Shown one piece after another: positions 47,658 to 56,375 of a DNA stretch of 64,000 bases (its first letter is position 1; every line of letters begins with the position of its first letter). The stretch is from assembly GCA_035281745.1 (NCBI GenBank), contig DATEDI010000037.1:42891-106890 (forward strand), given 5' to 3'. A program made the position numbers and the translations under genes. The DNA is from 66-474 sp035281745. Its GTDB lineage: Bacteria > Pseudomonadota > Gammaproteobacteria > Xanthomonadales > Rhodanobacteraceae. The notes beneath the pieces are model-generated. The model ran no database searches and was not told the origin of the DNA. It saw only the letters and a list, made by a program, of their open reading frames with translations.

Positions 47658-48671
47658 TCACTTCAACGTCTGCAGGTAGGCCAGCAGCGCTTGCAACTGC
47701 GGGCCGGTCAGGTTTTCGGCCGGCATGTCCACGCCCGGCTTCTGCGCGGGCGCATCGCTGACCCACGCGGCAAGGTTGCCCGGGGTGTTGCGCAGCGTGC
47801 CTGCCGCGATGGTGCCGCGGCTCATCAGATGCGTGAGGTCGGGACCCAGCACACCCATGCTTCCGGGCTTGCCGCGCACGCTGTGACAGATGGCGCAGCG
47901 GGCGTTGAAAGTGGTTTCGCCTTCGCCCGCGAGGCCGGGCGGCGATGCCGCGGCCGGCTGCAACTGGTGCGCCCACCACGCGTCGAACACCTTTTGCGGT
48001 TGTGCCACCACGTACAGCGCCATGTGCGCGTGCTGCAGGCCGCAGAACTCGGTGCACTGTCCGCGATACACGCCGGCTTTGTCGGCTTCCAGCCACGCAT
48101 GATTCATCTGGCCCGGGATGGTGTCGGTCTTGCCGGCGAGCTGCGGCACCCAGAACGAATGGATCACGTCGGCGCTGGTGAGGTGCACTTCCACCGGCAC
48201 GCCGACCGGAATGTGGATTTCGTTGGCGGTCTCGAATGTCCGCTGCGGTGCGCCGGCATACGAGTAACGCACCTCCCACCACCACTGGTGGCCCGTCACC
48301 TGCAGGGTGATCTTCGGATGCCCCGGCGCCGCCGCTGCCACGCCCAGCACATAGAACGTCCAGATCGCCGACAGCAGCAACAGCACGATCGAGATCGGCA
48401 CGCCGATCGTCAACCAAGGCAGGCCGTTGCGGCCGTGCGACAACACCGGCCAGCCGCGGTTGTCGTAGCCGCCCTCGCCACGTTTCCACCAGATGCCGAT
48501 CAGCACCGCGAACGCGATGAACGCCGCGACGAAGATCGACAGGCCGAGCAATCCCCAGCCGAGTTTGGTGATGGGATTCGCCGCTGCGCCGTGCGAGACC
48601 ATGTAGGTCATGGGCCCCGCGTGCGCGAGCAACGGCGCGATCAGCAATGCGATGGCGAAGGGACGGCGCAT
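47658..48671 (-). CDS. cytochrome c oxidase subunit II with C-terminal cytochrome c (second oxidase)
   Basis: The 337-residue precursor has a signal peptide (MRRPFAIALLIAPLLAHA), two membrane helices and a CuA domain with CTEFCGLQHAHM. After a Pro/Ala-rich linker there is a cytochrome c domain with CAICH (about 260) and distal Met in GVDMPAENL. Its ATG overlaps the last base of the upstream cytochrome stop (TGATG). It should take electrons from the upstream cytochrome c and hand them to subunit I, 21 bp downstream. Confidence 0.9.
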   Translation of the reverse strand: MRRPFAIALLIAPLLAHAGPMTYMVSHGAAANPITKLGWGLLGLSIFVAAFIAFAVLIGIWWKRGEGGYDNRGWPVLSHGRNGLPWLTIGVPISIVLLLLSAIWTFYVLGVAAAAPGHPKITLQVTGHQWWWEVRYSYAGAPQRTFETANEIHIPVGVPVEVHLTSADVIHSFWVPQLAGKTDTIPGQMNHAWLEADKAGVYRGQCTEFCGLQHAHMALYVVAQPQKVFDAWWAHQLQPAAASPPGLAGEGETTFNARCAICHSVRGKPGSMGVLGPDLTHLMSRGTIAAGTLRNTPGNLAAWVSDAPAQKPGVDMPAENLTGPQLQALLAYLQTLK

Positions 48672-49297
48672 CAGTGGCCGCCAGTGGTCGAAGCCGGCGC
48701 CGCGGGAGTCTTCACGCTTGGGGTGATTGCCGGCGCAGGGTATGGCGGCTTGGGGACCGGCTTGGCATGCACAGGCAGGCGCGGCGGGACCGGTTCGGAA
48801 GCGGGATGCGGCGTGTTGCCGGGCATCGGGTGCATGCCGAGCCGGGTGTTCGGTTCGAATTCCGGATTGGGTTGCGACAACGTTTCCACGTAGGTGACCA
48901 ATTCCCAGATCGCCTTGGGCGGCAACGCGGTGCCCCACTGCGGCATGCCGTTGGGACGGCCGTGCAGGATGCTCAGGTAGATGTCGCCGGGGCTGCCGCC
49001 GTAGATCCATTGGTCGTCGGACAGCGCGGGACCCATCCCGCCGCCGCCACCGGGCGCATGGCAGCCGGCGCAGTTCATCGCCGTGAAAAGCTTCTTGCCC
49101 TGCATCCAGGCATTGCGGTCGCCCTCGTAAGGATTCTTCATCTGCGCGGGCACGCCGATATGCAGGTCGGAAACCGGCGTGTGCTGCATCTGCGCCGCCG
49201 GCGAACCCTGCACCTGCGGCGTCGTCATCTGCGCGAAACCCATTGCGGTCACCGCAAGCGAGGACGCCAACGGGATGACCAGCCAGAATGATTTCAT
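48671..49297 (-). CDS. monoheme cytochrome c linking XoxF to the second oxidase
   Basis: AAGGAGG precedes ATG 49297. The 208-residue product has a signal peptide, then a class I cytochrome with CAGCH (about residue 80), GPALSDDQWIYGG and likely axial Met in NGMPQWG, followed by a proline-rich tail. Its place between xoxJ and the CuA subunit suggests it fills the XoxG role of accepting electrons from XoxF. Similarity to XoxG itself is not established here. It begins 31 bp after the xoxJ stop. Confidence 0.8.
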   Translation of the reverse strand: MKSFWLVIPLASSLAVTAMGFAQMTTPQVQGSPAAQMQHTPVSDLHIGVPAQMKNPYEGDRNAWMQGKKLFTAMNCAGCHAPGGGGGMGPALSDDQWIYGGSPGDIYLSILHGRPNGMPQWGTALPPKAIWELVTYVETLSQPNPEFEPNTRLGMHPMPGNTPHPASEPVPPRLPVHAKPVPKPPYPAPAITPSVKTPAAPASTTGGH

Positions 49298-49328
49298 CGT
49301 GCCCTCCTTGGCTACGCTGTGCGGCAGA

Positions 49329-50459
49329 TCAATCCGATGCGGCCTTGCGCGCAAGTCTTGCCTGCAATCCGGACGCGCCCGGGTTCGCGACGGGGAGCTG
49401 CGGCACGCCGTATTGCGTCAACAGGTCGCGGATCGCGGTGCGATTCGTTTGCAGGAATGCATTCAACTTGTCGCGAAGTGCGGTATCGCCGTGACGCACC
49501 GCCATCGAAATCGAAAACTGGAACGGCAGGATGGTGTGGGTCGCGGTCAGCGGCACCACTTTCAGCTTGACCGGTTCGCGGGTGGCGAAATAGCCGGCCA
49601 TCGGTCCCCACGCGATCGCCACGTCCACGTCGCCGTTGGCGACGGCGTCGATCAGGTCCGAGGACGGACTGGGCTTGCTGAAATCCGAAAACAACTTGTA
49701 GACGTGCACATTCTTGACGATACCCCGGTGTGCGAGCGTGGCGCCGCCGGGCAAGTCCACCCAGTCGTCGCCAGTTGCGTGGACGCCGATTTCCAGTTTG
49801 CGCAGGCGTGGATCATCCAGCGACTTCAACTGGTACGGCTCGTCGGCGCGATAGACCAGCGCGTAAGCGGAACGGTAGTACGGATCGGTGGTGAGTACGC
49901 CGCGTTCATGATCGTCGGTCGGCAAGCCCATCACCACGTCGCACTTGCCGGCATCGAGCGTGTCGCGCAGGAACTGCTTCTGCTGGGCGGCCCAGGTGTA
50001 GCTGACGGTCTGACCCGTCGACTGTGCCAGCATCGCGGCCAGCTTGTTTTCGAAACCCTGTTCCGCGCGATTGGAAAATGGCAGGTCGTTGGGATCGGCG
50101 CACACCCGCAGCGGCTTGTCCGATGGCGCAGGAGCCGCGCCAGGGTATTGGGTGTGTGTTTGTGCAAAGGCGGCGGCAGGTACGAGCAGCACGGCCAAGC
50201 ATGCGGAGCAAGCGCTTCTGAAAGCCCTCCCCTTCAAGGGGGCAACACGATGCGCTTGCGAACCGAAGGTTCGCGCATCGTGTTGCGCCCGAGGCAGGAT
50301 GCCCGAGCCTAGCAACGTGGGGCGGGGACGGGTTTGGGCAGTCACGCGCTTGCTGCACTTACGACGACGTTGCACCCCATCCCGCTCCCGGCCTCCTCCT
50401 TGAAGGGAGAGGAGCAAAGCGCGTGACGCTTTCATGATTCGGAACATCGCGCCCATCAC
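49329..50459 (-). CDS. xoxJ: XoxJ/MoxJ-like periplasmic binding protein associated with the quinoprotein
   Basis: Solute-binding-protein fold found beside PQQ alcohol dehydrogenases and thought to help activate XoxF. Family markers are LRVCADPNDLPFSNRAEQGF and VSYTWAAQQKQFLRDTL. The frame opens with GTG 50459, overlapping the xoxF stop (GTGA), but the first 75 or so residues derive from a palindromic repeat. The real signal sequence (RSACSACLAVLLVPAAAFA) comes after it. Translation may start at the GTG/ATG or at a TTG just before the signal. Mature length, about 270 residues, is normal. Confidence 0.85.
   Translation of the reverse strand: MMGAMFRIMKASRALLLSLQGGGRERDGVQRRRKCSKRVTAQTRPRPTLLGSGILPRAQHDARTFGSQAHRVAPLKGRAFRSACSACLAVLLVPAAAFAQTHTQYPGAAPAPSDKPLRVCADPNDLPFSNRAEQGFENKLAAMLAQSTGQTVSYTWAAQQKQFLRDTLDAGKCDVVMGLPTDDHERGVLTTDPYYRSAYALVYRADEPYQLKSLDDPRLRKLEIGVHATGDDWVDLPGGATLAHRGIVKNVHVYKLFSDFSKPSPSSDLIDAVANGDVDVAIAWGPMAGYFATREPVKLKVVPLTATHTILPFQFSISMAVRHGDTALRDKLNAFLQTNRTAIRDLLTQYGVPQLPVANPGASGLQARLARKAASD
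50225..50413. repeat. CCCTCCCCTTCAAGGGGG repeat in the xoxJ 5' region
   Basis: Left end CCCTCCCCTTCAAGGGGG, an inner palindrome GATGCGCTTGCGAACC / GGTTCGCGCATC, and the right end CACCCCATCCCGCTCCCGG with CTCCTCCTTGAAGGGAGAGG. It lies between the xoxF stop and the XoxJ signal sequence, in frame with xoxJ. Confidence 0.75.
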
Positions 50460-52315
50460 GGCGAGCCCCCCGCCTTCGGCAACGCAAACACGTACAGCGT
50501 GCCCCCTTTTGCGGTGTAATCGGGCAGATCCTGGGTGACGCCCACGAAACCGAGCGCGCCATAGGGATTGCGCGGGTCGAGATCACCGGCCACCACCGCG
50601 CCCGACCATCCACCCACGCCTGCGAGCACCGCAATGTATTCGCGGCCATCCGGCCCGCGATACGCGATCGGCTGGCCGTTGATGCCCGAACCCACCCGGA
50701 ACTTCCACAGCAGCTTGCCGGTTTTCGCATCGACCGCCTTGAACCAGCGATCCATGGTGCCGTAGAACGCGACGCCGCCCGCGGTGACCAGCGCGCCGCT
50801 CCACACGGGAAAGTTCTCGTGATCCGACCACACGGTCTTCGCGTGCACCGGATCGTACGCCGAGAATGCCCCGCGATAGCCGCCGGGTCCGGCTTTCATC
50901 GCGACCTTGGCGCCGACGTACGGCGTGCCCTCGATGTAGCTGACCTTGCTGACTTCCTCGTCCTGGCACACGTTGTTGTGCGGGATGTACAGCAGGCCAG
51001 TGAGCGGCGAATACGCGCTCGGTTGCCAGTCCTTGCCGCCGGTGGAAGCCGGGCAGATATCGGTGACGATCTTGTCGAGCTGCGGCACCTTGGCGGGATT
51101 CACCACTGGCGCACCGGTTTCAAGATTGATCCGCTCGATGGTGTTGGCGCCGGGGAAGAACTTGTTGGCGGAAATGATCTTGCCGGTGGTGCGATCCTGC
51201 ACGTACATGAAGCCGTTGCGGTCGGGATGCATCAGCACCTCGCGCGTCTTGCCATCGATGACGATGTTGGCCAACACGCTTTCGTTGACGCCGTCGTAAT
51301 CGTGGGTGTCGTGCGGATTCCATTGCACCGCCCATTTCGCCATGCCGGTGTCGGGGTCGCGCGCGAACAGCGTGCAGGTCCAGAAGTTGAGCCCGGGGCG
51401 CTGGTAGGAATTCCACGGCCCCGGATTGCCCGTGCCGTAATAGATCGTGTCCAGCTTCGGGTCGTAGGTGATCCAGCCCCACACCGGCCCGCCGCCGATC
51501 ATCCAGGCGGCCTTGTTGGGCCAACTGGTTTCACCAAGGTTCGGACCCTTGTCTTCGGGATACGGCGGATCGAAATCCTTGCCGATCAGCACGTCCTTGT
51601 CCGGTCCCGTCGAATACGCCGTCCACTGCACCTTGCCGGTGTTGGTGTCCAGCGACTTCAGCCAGCCGCGCACGCCGAGTTCACCGCCGCTGACGCCCAC
51701 CAGCACGTGGTTCTTCACCACCAGCGGCGCCATCGTCATGGTTTCGCCATGATTGATGTCGCCGAGCTTGGTATCCCAGATCTGTTTGCCGGTGTCGGCG
51801 TCCACCGCGATGGTGTGGTCGTCCAGCGTGTTGAAGAAAATCTTGCCGTCCGAATACGCCACGCCGCGATTCACGACGTCGCAGCAGGCAACGCCCTGCG
51901 ACGCGCGCGAAGGGTGCGGCTTGAACACCCACTTGATCGCGCCGTCCTTCGAAAGATCGAGCGCGTACACGATGTCCGGCCACGGCGTGATCACGTACAT
52001 CGTGTCGCCGATCACCAGCGGCGCCGCCTCGTGTCCGCGCAACACGCCGGTCGAAAACGTCCACGCCATCGTGAGGTTTTTCACGTTGCCGGCGGTGATC
52101 TGTTTCAACCCGCTGAAGCGCGTGCCCGCGTAGTTCTTGGCCGGCATGGGCCAATCGGCGGGGTTGTTCTCGAGTTGCAGCAGGCTTTGGCCGGCCGCGG
52201 ATTGCGCGGCCGCATCACCGGCAGAGGCGGCCGGGGCCGGATTCGTTTGCGCGCGCGCCCTTGCCGTCGCGAACAGCGCAGCGGAAACGGCCATCGCGAG
52301 GACGAGTGTTTTCAT
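50456..52315 (-). CDS. xoxF: lanthanide-type PQQ-dependent alcohol dehydrogenase
   Basis: Periplasmic quinoprotein oxidising methanol or other primary alcohols. The 619-residue precursor has a signal peptide to about residue 32. PQQ and metal site: vicinal disulfide C144-C145, E212 (GGELGVRG), N297 (GTGNPGPWN), catalytic D339 and the extra D341 in HDYDGVNE. The second Asp is the known mark of lanthanide-dependent XoxF/ExaF enzymes, and spacing between these residues matches XoxF. AAGGAGG decides ATG 52315. XoxF versus ExaF/PedH (ethanol-type) cannot be settled from motifs alone; the adjacent xoxJ favours XoxF. Confidence 0.9.
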   Translation of the reverse strand: MKTLVLAMAVSAALFATARARAQTNPAPAASAGDAAAQSAAGQSLLQLENNPADWPMPAKNYAGTRFSGLKQITAGNVKNLTMAWTFSTGVLRGHEAAPLVIGDTMYVITPWPDIVYALDLSKDGAIKWVFKPHPSRASQGVACCDVVNRGVAYSDGKIFFNTLDDHTIAVDADTGKQIWDTKLGDINHGETMTMAPLVVKNHVLVGVSGGELGVRGWLKSLDTNTGKVQWTAYSTGPDKDVLIGKDFDPPYPEDKGPNLGETSWPNKAAWMIGGGPVWGWITYDPKLDTIYYGTGNPGPWNSYQRPGLNFWTCTLFARDPDTGMAKWAVQWNPHDTHDYDGVNESVLANIVIDGKTREVLMHPDRNGFMYVQDRTTGKIISANKFFPGANTIERINLETGAPVVNPAKVPQLDKIVTDICPASTGGKDWQPSAYSPLTGLLYIPHNNVCQDEEVSKVSYIEGTPYVGAKVAMKAGPGGYRGAFSAYDPVHAKTVWSDHENFPVWSGALVTAGGVAFYGTMDRWFKAVDAKTGKLLWKFRVGSGINGQPIAYRGPDGREYIAVLAGVGGWSGAVVAGDLDPRNPYGALGFVGVTQDLPDYTAKGGTLYVFALPKAGGSP

Positions 52316-52387
52316 CGATGCCTCCTTGGCATCCGCGGCCGGCATTTCTGTCGGCCGAACGCGTGAATCACGCCAGCGGTGTTTGCG

Positions 52388-52903
52388 TCAATGGACGCCG
52401 CTGGTTTCGGTTGCGGTCTGCTGCTGAAGCGTGTTGAGGTGCTTCTTCAGCACCGGCAAGGCCGACTGCGCAAGCTGTTTCACTTGCGCCACCGAGCCAT
52501 CCTGGATCTCACGCTCGGTCACTTCGATCGCCTTGACGTGTCCGTCGGCCTCGGTGTGCGTCCAGGTCTGGTCGAACCGGGTACCGGTCAGGCCCTTGAA
52601 CTCCTTGGCCTCCTGCTGCTGCTCCGCGTTCGGCTTGCTGGGCAGTTTCACGCCCAGCTCCTTCGCGACCGGACGAAGCTTGGAGTCCAGCATGGCGTGA
52701 TCCTTGGCCAACATCCGGCCGGCCTTGCGCACGGCGTCGGTGTGGCCCTTCTCGGCAGCGAGGTTGCCGCTGCCGATTTCCGCGAGATTGCTTTGATGCG
52801 CGGCAACGAGCCAACTGCCGTCCTGCGAGGAACCCTGCGGTTTCGCGGCCAGCGCGATGACGGGGAGAACAAGCAGGACGGAAAGCAGCGAAATCCTTTT
52901 CAT
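52388..52903 (-). CDS. DUF4142 exported ferritin-like helical protein
   Basis: The 171-residue precursor has a signal peptide (MKRISLLSVLLVLPVIALA). A four-helix DUF4142 domain follows, with AAHQSNLAEIGSGNLAAEKG and RKAGRMLAKDHAMLDSKL at about 35-75. Family members are periplasmic and mostly uncharacterised. It ends 72 bp before the xoxF start on the same strand and may be cotranscribed. A candidate promoter lies upstream at 52951-52979. Confidence 0.85.
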   Translation of the reverse strand: MKRISLLSVLLVLPVIALAAKPQGSSQDGSWLVAAHQSNLAEIGSGNLAAEKGHTDAVRKAGRMLAKDHAMLDSKLRPVAKELGVKLPSKPNAEQQQEAKEFKGLTGTRFDQTWTHTEADGHVKAIEVTEREIQDGSVAQVKQLAQSALPVLKKHLNTLQQQTATETSGVH

Positions 52904-52950
52904 GTTGATCGGCCTTCTTGCCGATGGTCAGAACGCGATCCGGAAAAATC

Positions 52951-52979
52951 ACCGTACGCTGCTGAAACATTTGCGTCAA
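52951..52979 (-). promoter_or_regulatory. candidate promoter for the DUF4142-xoxF gene set
   Basis: On the minus strand TTGACG (52979-52974) and TACGGT (52956-52951) are separated by 17 bases, 48 bp before the DUF4142 ATG. The 10-mer TTGACGCAAA here recurs at 52391-52382 upstream of xoxF, where no good -10 follows. Similarity to sigma-70 boxes is moderate. Confidence 0.35.
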
Positions 52980-53130
52980 TGAAGACGATGTGAACCTCGG
53001 CGCGTCGGAAAGTCCGCGGCGATCCCGATTCATTTCAGTGCAAAGCGCGCCGGCGCGAACGGAATGGACGTCCTGCGCAACGGACGTGTGGCAAAGACGG
53101 TGCATGGCGATGAGCGCTTGCCCGAATGCG

Positions 53131-53541
53131 TCAGAGCGCCGAAGCCGCGGCCTCGGCCACGGTCTGGTCCTGCTGATTGTCGCCGCCGCTGATGCCCACC
53201 GCGCCGACGATTTCGCCGTCCTGTTTCAACGGAAGGCCGCCGGGGAAAATCATCACGCGTCCGTGGTTGGAGACGTGGATGCCGTAAAACGGCTTTTCGG
53301 GTTGCGCCTTCTCGGCAAGGCCCTTGGTCGGCAATTCGAACATCGCCGAGGTGAATGCCTTGTTGATCGCGATGTCGACGCTGCCCTTCCACGCGCCGTC
53401 CATGTGCGCGAAGGCGACCAGGTTGCCGCCGTTGTCGACGATCGCGACGTTCATCGGCTGGCCGATGTCGCGCGCCTTGGCTTCGCCACCGGCGATCATG
53501 CGGCGCGCGTCTTCGAGCGAAACCGTGGATTGCTGATACAT
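53131..53541 (-). CDS. GlcG/HbpS-family protein
   Basis: The 136-residue product starts MYQQSTVSLEDARRMIAGGE; GGAG precedes ATG 53541. Family motifs are NVAIVDNGGNLVAFAHMDGA and IFPGGLPLKQDGEIVGAVGISGG split over residues 30-120. HbpS binds heme in Streptomyces; most GlcG proteins have no defined role but often accompany PQQ dehydrogenase and glycolate genes. No signal peptide. It is transcribed as a single gene here. Confidence 0.85.
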   Translation of the reverse strand: MYQQSTVSLEDARRMIAGGEAKARDIGQPMNVAIVDNGGNLVAFAHMDGAWKGSVDIAINKAFTSAMFELPTKGLAEKAQPEKPFYGIHVSNHGRVMIFPGGLPLKQDGEIVGAVGISGGDNQQDQTVAEAAASAL

Positions 53542-53653
53542 GATGGGAACTCCGTTTCCAATGCCCGCGTCCGTGCGGGTGGCGCCAGTGTGCGGCCGCC
53601 GCCGTGAACGGGCCGTCACGAAAAGCGCGCCTTCACGCAGGCGATGCGGCCGA

Positions 53654-54610
53654 TCAGCCGCGCCGTCGATCCAGCCAGACTTCCAGACCCTGCGCGTTGA
53701 TTTCCACGTCCATGTCCAGTAACTCGCGCGCCCGCGCTTCGGGCATCGGGTGGCGGCGTTCGCGCAGTTGATCGAGGTGATGATCCATCAGCGCGGAACG
53801 AATGCGCGTGTGGCGATCGGGCGCGTCGGCATGCGCGCGTGCGATCCGTTGGTACGCGACAAGCCCTTCGCGCAAATCATTCGCCAGCGCCGGCACCGCA
53901 TCCACGCGTCCGTAATGCGTCAGGTAAACGTGCGCGGGCGAGCGTTCGAGCAGCCGGTCCAGCGTGGCATTCCACGCGTCGGGATCGAACTGCACCGGAC
54001 TGGTGGTCGGGATCAGGTAATTGCCGTTGGCGGTGTCGAATTCGCGATACACCAGCCCGAACACGTCGCCCGTGAACCAGCCGCGGCTGGCCTCATCCCA
54101 GATCGCGCAGTGATGACGGGCGTGACCCGGCGCATCGATGAACTGCAGGCGGCGCGCGCCCAGCGGCAACTCGAAATCGCGATCGGACGCGACGTCGGCA
54201 ATCACGACGCGCGATTCGGGCACCGGCAGGATTTCGCCGTAGGTGGCGCGCATTGCCTCCGGCCCGTACACCGCGGTCGCGCCAGCGATGAGCCGCGAAG
54301 GATCGATCATGTGACGCGCGCCGCGCGGATGGATCACCAGCCGCGCGTTCGGCAGCTCGAGCAACAGGGCGCCCGCGCCGCCGGCATGGTCGAGATGTAC
54401 GTGCGTCGGCATCACGTAATCGACTGCGCCGCGCTGGATGCCGAGTTCTTCCAGCGTTTGCAGCAGGCCCGGCACGGAAAGACTGGTGCCGGATTCCACG
54501 AACGCGTAATGCCCGTCGTCCCCGATCAGATAACACGCCGCCATCTGCGGCCGGTGCTGCTCCGTATCGATGCAGACGATGCCGTCGTTCAAGGTCTGGT
54601 AACGCGTCAT
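53654..54610 (-). CDS. metallo-beta-lactamase-fold hydrolase
   Basis: The 318-residue protein starts MTRYQTLNDGIVCIDTE. It has the metal-binding motif THVHLDHAGG (about 69-78), a later His in DAPGHARHHCAIWDE and Asp in GWFTGDVFGL. This is the glyoxalase II-like MBL layout with an extra C-terminal helical region (residues 225-318). Substrate unknown. GGGAG supports ATG 54610 over 54631. Confidence 0.85.
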   Translation of the reverse strand: MTRYQTLNDGIVCIDTEQHRPQMAACYLIGDDGHYAFVESGTSLSVPGLLQTLEELGIQRGAVDYVMPTHVHLDHAGGAGALLLELPNARLVIHPRGARHMIDPSRLIAGATAVYGPEAMRATYGEILPVPESRVVIADVASDRDFELPLGARRLQFIDAPGHARHHCAIWDEASRGWFTGDVFGLVYREFDTANGNYLIPTTSPVQFDPDAWNATLDRLLERSPAHVYLTHYGRVDAVPALANDLREGLVAYQRIARAHADAPDRHTRIRSALMDHHLDQLRERRHPMPEARARELLDMDVEINAQGLEVWLDRRRG

Positions 54611-54636
54611 TCGAATCTCCCGAATTCCCATTATCT

Positions 54637-54857
54637 CGTCATTCCGGCCTGCAGCGACCGATTACTCCCGTCGTCATTCCGGACGCCGCGCAGCGGCGAT
54701 CCGGAATCGGTTGCAGTGGTCCGCGCGTCCGAAACCGATTGACTCGCGCCATCCTTGGCGCTCGCCCTTCGGGCCGCCTGCGGCGTTCGCGTTTGCAATC
54801 CTGCAAACGCAGTCGGGGTTTCGCACCCGCGGACCGGGTGCGAGCCCCGGAATGACG
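54637..54857. repeat. composite CGTCATTCCGG repeat, inverted copy
   Basis: Two left ends (54637 and 54672) and a right end GGAATGACG at 54849-54857. Inside, in reverse orientation to 8151-8340, are GACTCGCGCCATCCTTGGCG and GTTTGCAATCCTGCAAACGC. It fills the 312-bp gap between the sensor kinase stop and the MBL hydrolase start. Confidence 0.7.
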
Positions 54858-54922
54858 AGAGGGTTGGGGTGTCTCCCGGACATCCCCAAATTGCATGCAA
54901 GGCCGCTCGGTTCACGCGTGTT

Positions 54923-56281
54923 TCATGCGCCGGATTCGGCATCCGCGATTTGGGTGGGTTCCGGCGGACCGGGCAGCGCGGCGTCGGGCGGTTGCGCGGC
55001 GGGAAACTGCGCGATCGCGATGGTGCCCCGGCCCAGCATGCTTTCCAGATCGACCTGCCAGCCGTAGCGGTCGGCGATGCGGCGCACGATCGCGAGTCCG
55101 ATGCCGTGCCCGGTGCCACCGGTGCGGCTGCCGCGATAAAACGCCTGGAAGGCGCGTTCGAGATCTTCCTCGCTCATGCCGCTGCCGGTGTCGGCCACGC
55201 GCACGCTGTCCGCTTCCACTTCGATGATGACGCTACCGCGCTCGGTGTAGAGGCAAGCGTTGCGGATCAAATTTCCGATCATCACCGCGAACACGCGAGG
55301 CGGTGCGTGCAGGGCAAAGCGCGCGTGTTCGACCAGCTCCAGTTGCACCGGCTTGCCGGCCAGCAGTTCGCGATAGCGCGCGACCTCGGCGCTGACCACG
55401 TCGTTGGCGAGGAAATCCTCATCGCGCAAGCCCGTATCCGATTCGCGCGCCAGCACCAGGAAGGTTTCGATCAGCGCCTCCATCTCGCGCACCGAACGCC
55501 GGATGCGCGCCAGCGAGCGCTGCGCGAACGGACTCATGTCTTCGTCGGCCAGCACGTCGACCGCGATCTTCATCACGGTAAGCGGCGTGCGCAGTTCGTG
55601 GCTGGCGTCGCGGGTGAAATTGCGTTCGCGCTCGACGAAGGCTTCCAGTCGGTTGGCGAAGTTGTACAACGCGGTGACCAGCACCTCGACGTCGCTGTCG
55701 GAGGCGGCCGGCAGATTGCCGGGCGCCAACGACTCGGGTTCGGGATGGTCGGGATTCCAGCGCCGCACCACCTTGGCCAACGCGATCACCGGCGACAGCG
55801 CCTTGCGCGAGGCCCGATAGGTGAGCCAGGTCGCAAAGTAGATGATCAGCACCACCAGCACCACCGGAATCAATCCGAACAGCATCACCACGTTGTTGGG
55901 CCGGTCGTTGTTGAACAGCAGGTACATCCGGCCGCGCACGTCGTCGGACACCAGCACCGTGCCGAGGGTGCCGTCGGACAGGCGAACCTGGTGATAACCG
56001 AGATCGAGCCCGCGCAGCTCCTGCGGTATCGCGGCGTCCGATTGTCCGGGCCCGCGCCGGTAGGCGCGGAGCAGCCAGGTGTCGGGGAGCGGCGCGTCGG
56101 GATTGCGCGCCAGCTGCTGGTCGTAATACTGGGTCTCGCGTTCCAGCTCCTGGCGCGCGATGGCCTGGCGGCTGGAATTGGCGGCGGCATACACGCCCAG
56201 CGCGGTGACCACGCTGATGGCCGCGACCCACAGCGAGAACATTACCCAGAAGCGGTGGCCGATGCTGGCGTATCTGGCCAT
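54923..56281 (-). CDS. membrane sensor histidine kinase
   Basis: The 452-residue kinase has two helices (about 10-32 and 133-157) flanking a periplasmic sensor region of about 100 residues. HisKA has the phospho-His in FTRDASHELRTPLTVMK (about 235-251). HATPase motifs are NLIRNACLYT, ADTGSGM and GTGHGIGLAIVRR. It starts 94 bp after the response regulator stop, forming a two-component pair. The signal is unknown. Confidence 0.9.
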   Translation of the reverse strand: MARYASIGHRFWVMFSLWVAAISVVTALGVYAAANSSRQAIARQELERETQYYDQQLARNPDAPLPDTWLLRAYRRGPGQSDAAIPQELRGLDLGYHQVRLSDGTLGTVLVSDDVRGRMYLLFNNDRPNNVVMLFGLIPVVLVVLIIYFATWLTYRASRKALSPVIALAKVVRRWNPDHPEPESLAPGNLPAASDSDVEVLVTALYNFANRLEAFVERERNFTRDASHELRTPLTVMKIAVDVLADEDMSPFAQRSLARIRRSVREMEALIETFLVLARESDTGLRDEDFLANDVVSAEVARYRELLAGKPVQLELVEHARFALHAPPRVFAVMIGNLIRNACLYTERGSVIIEVEADSVRVADTGSGMSEEDLERAFQAFYRGSRTGGTGHGIGLAIVRRIADRYGWQVDLESMLGRGTIAIAQFPAAQPPDAALPGPPEPTQIADAESGA

Positions 56282-56375
56282 GGAGCGGCCCTAACGAAAT
56301 GACACATGCATGACGAAGGATCTCCGCACGTGCCTCCTGCGCGCGCGTTTCGATGGCGGGAGGATCACGAACCGT

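Noticed and set aside
45867..48893. A 1008-residue plus-strand open frame opposite the second oxidase
   Set aside because: It is a complement shadow of subunits I and II, full of Arg, His and Asp, without motifs or a ribosome binding site.
48671..49297. Firm naming of the cytochrome as XoxG
   Set aside because: Position fits, but only the general class I cytochrome pattern is visible; the acceptor role is stated as inference.
52363..52391. A sigma-70 promoter directly before xoxF
   Set aside because: TTGACG is present, but 17 bases later the sequence is ATTCAC, a poor -10 box; kept only as a possible regulator site.
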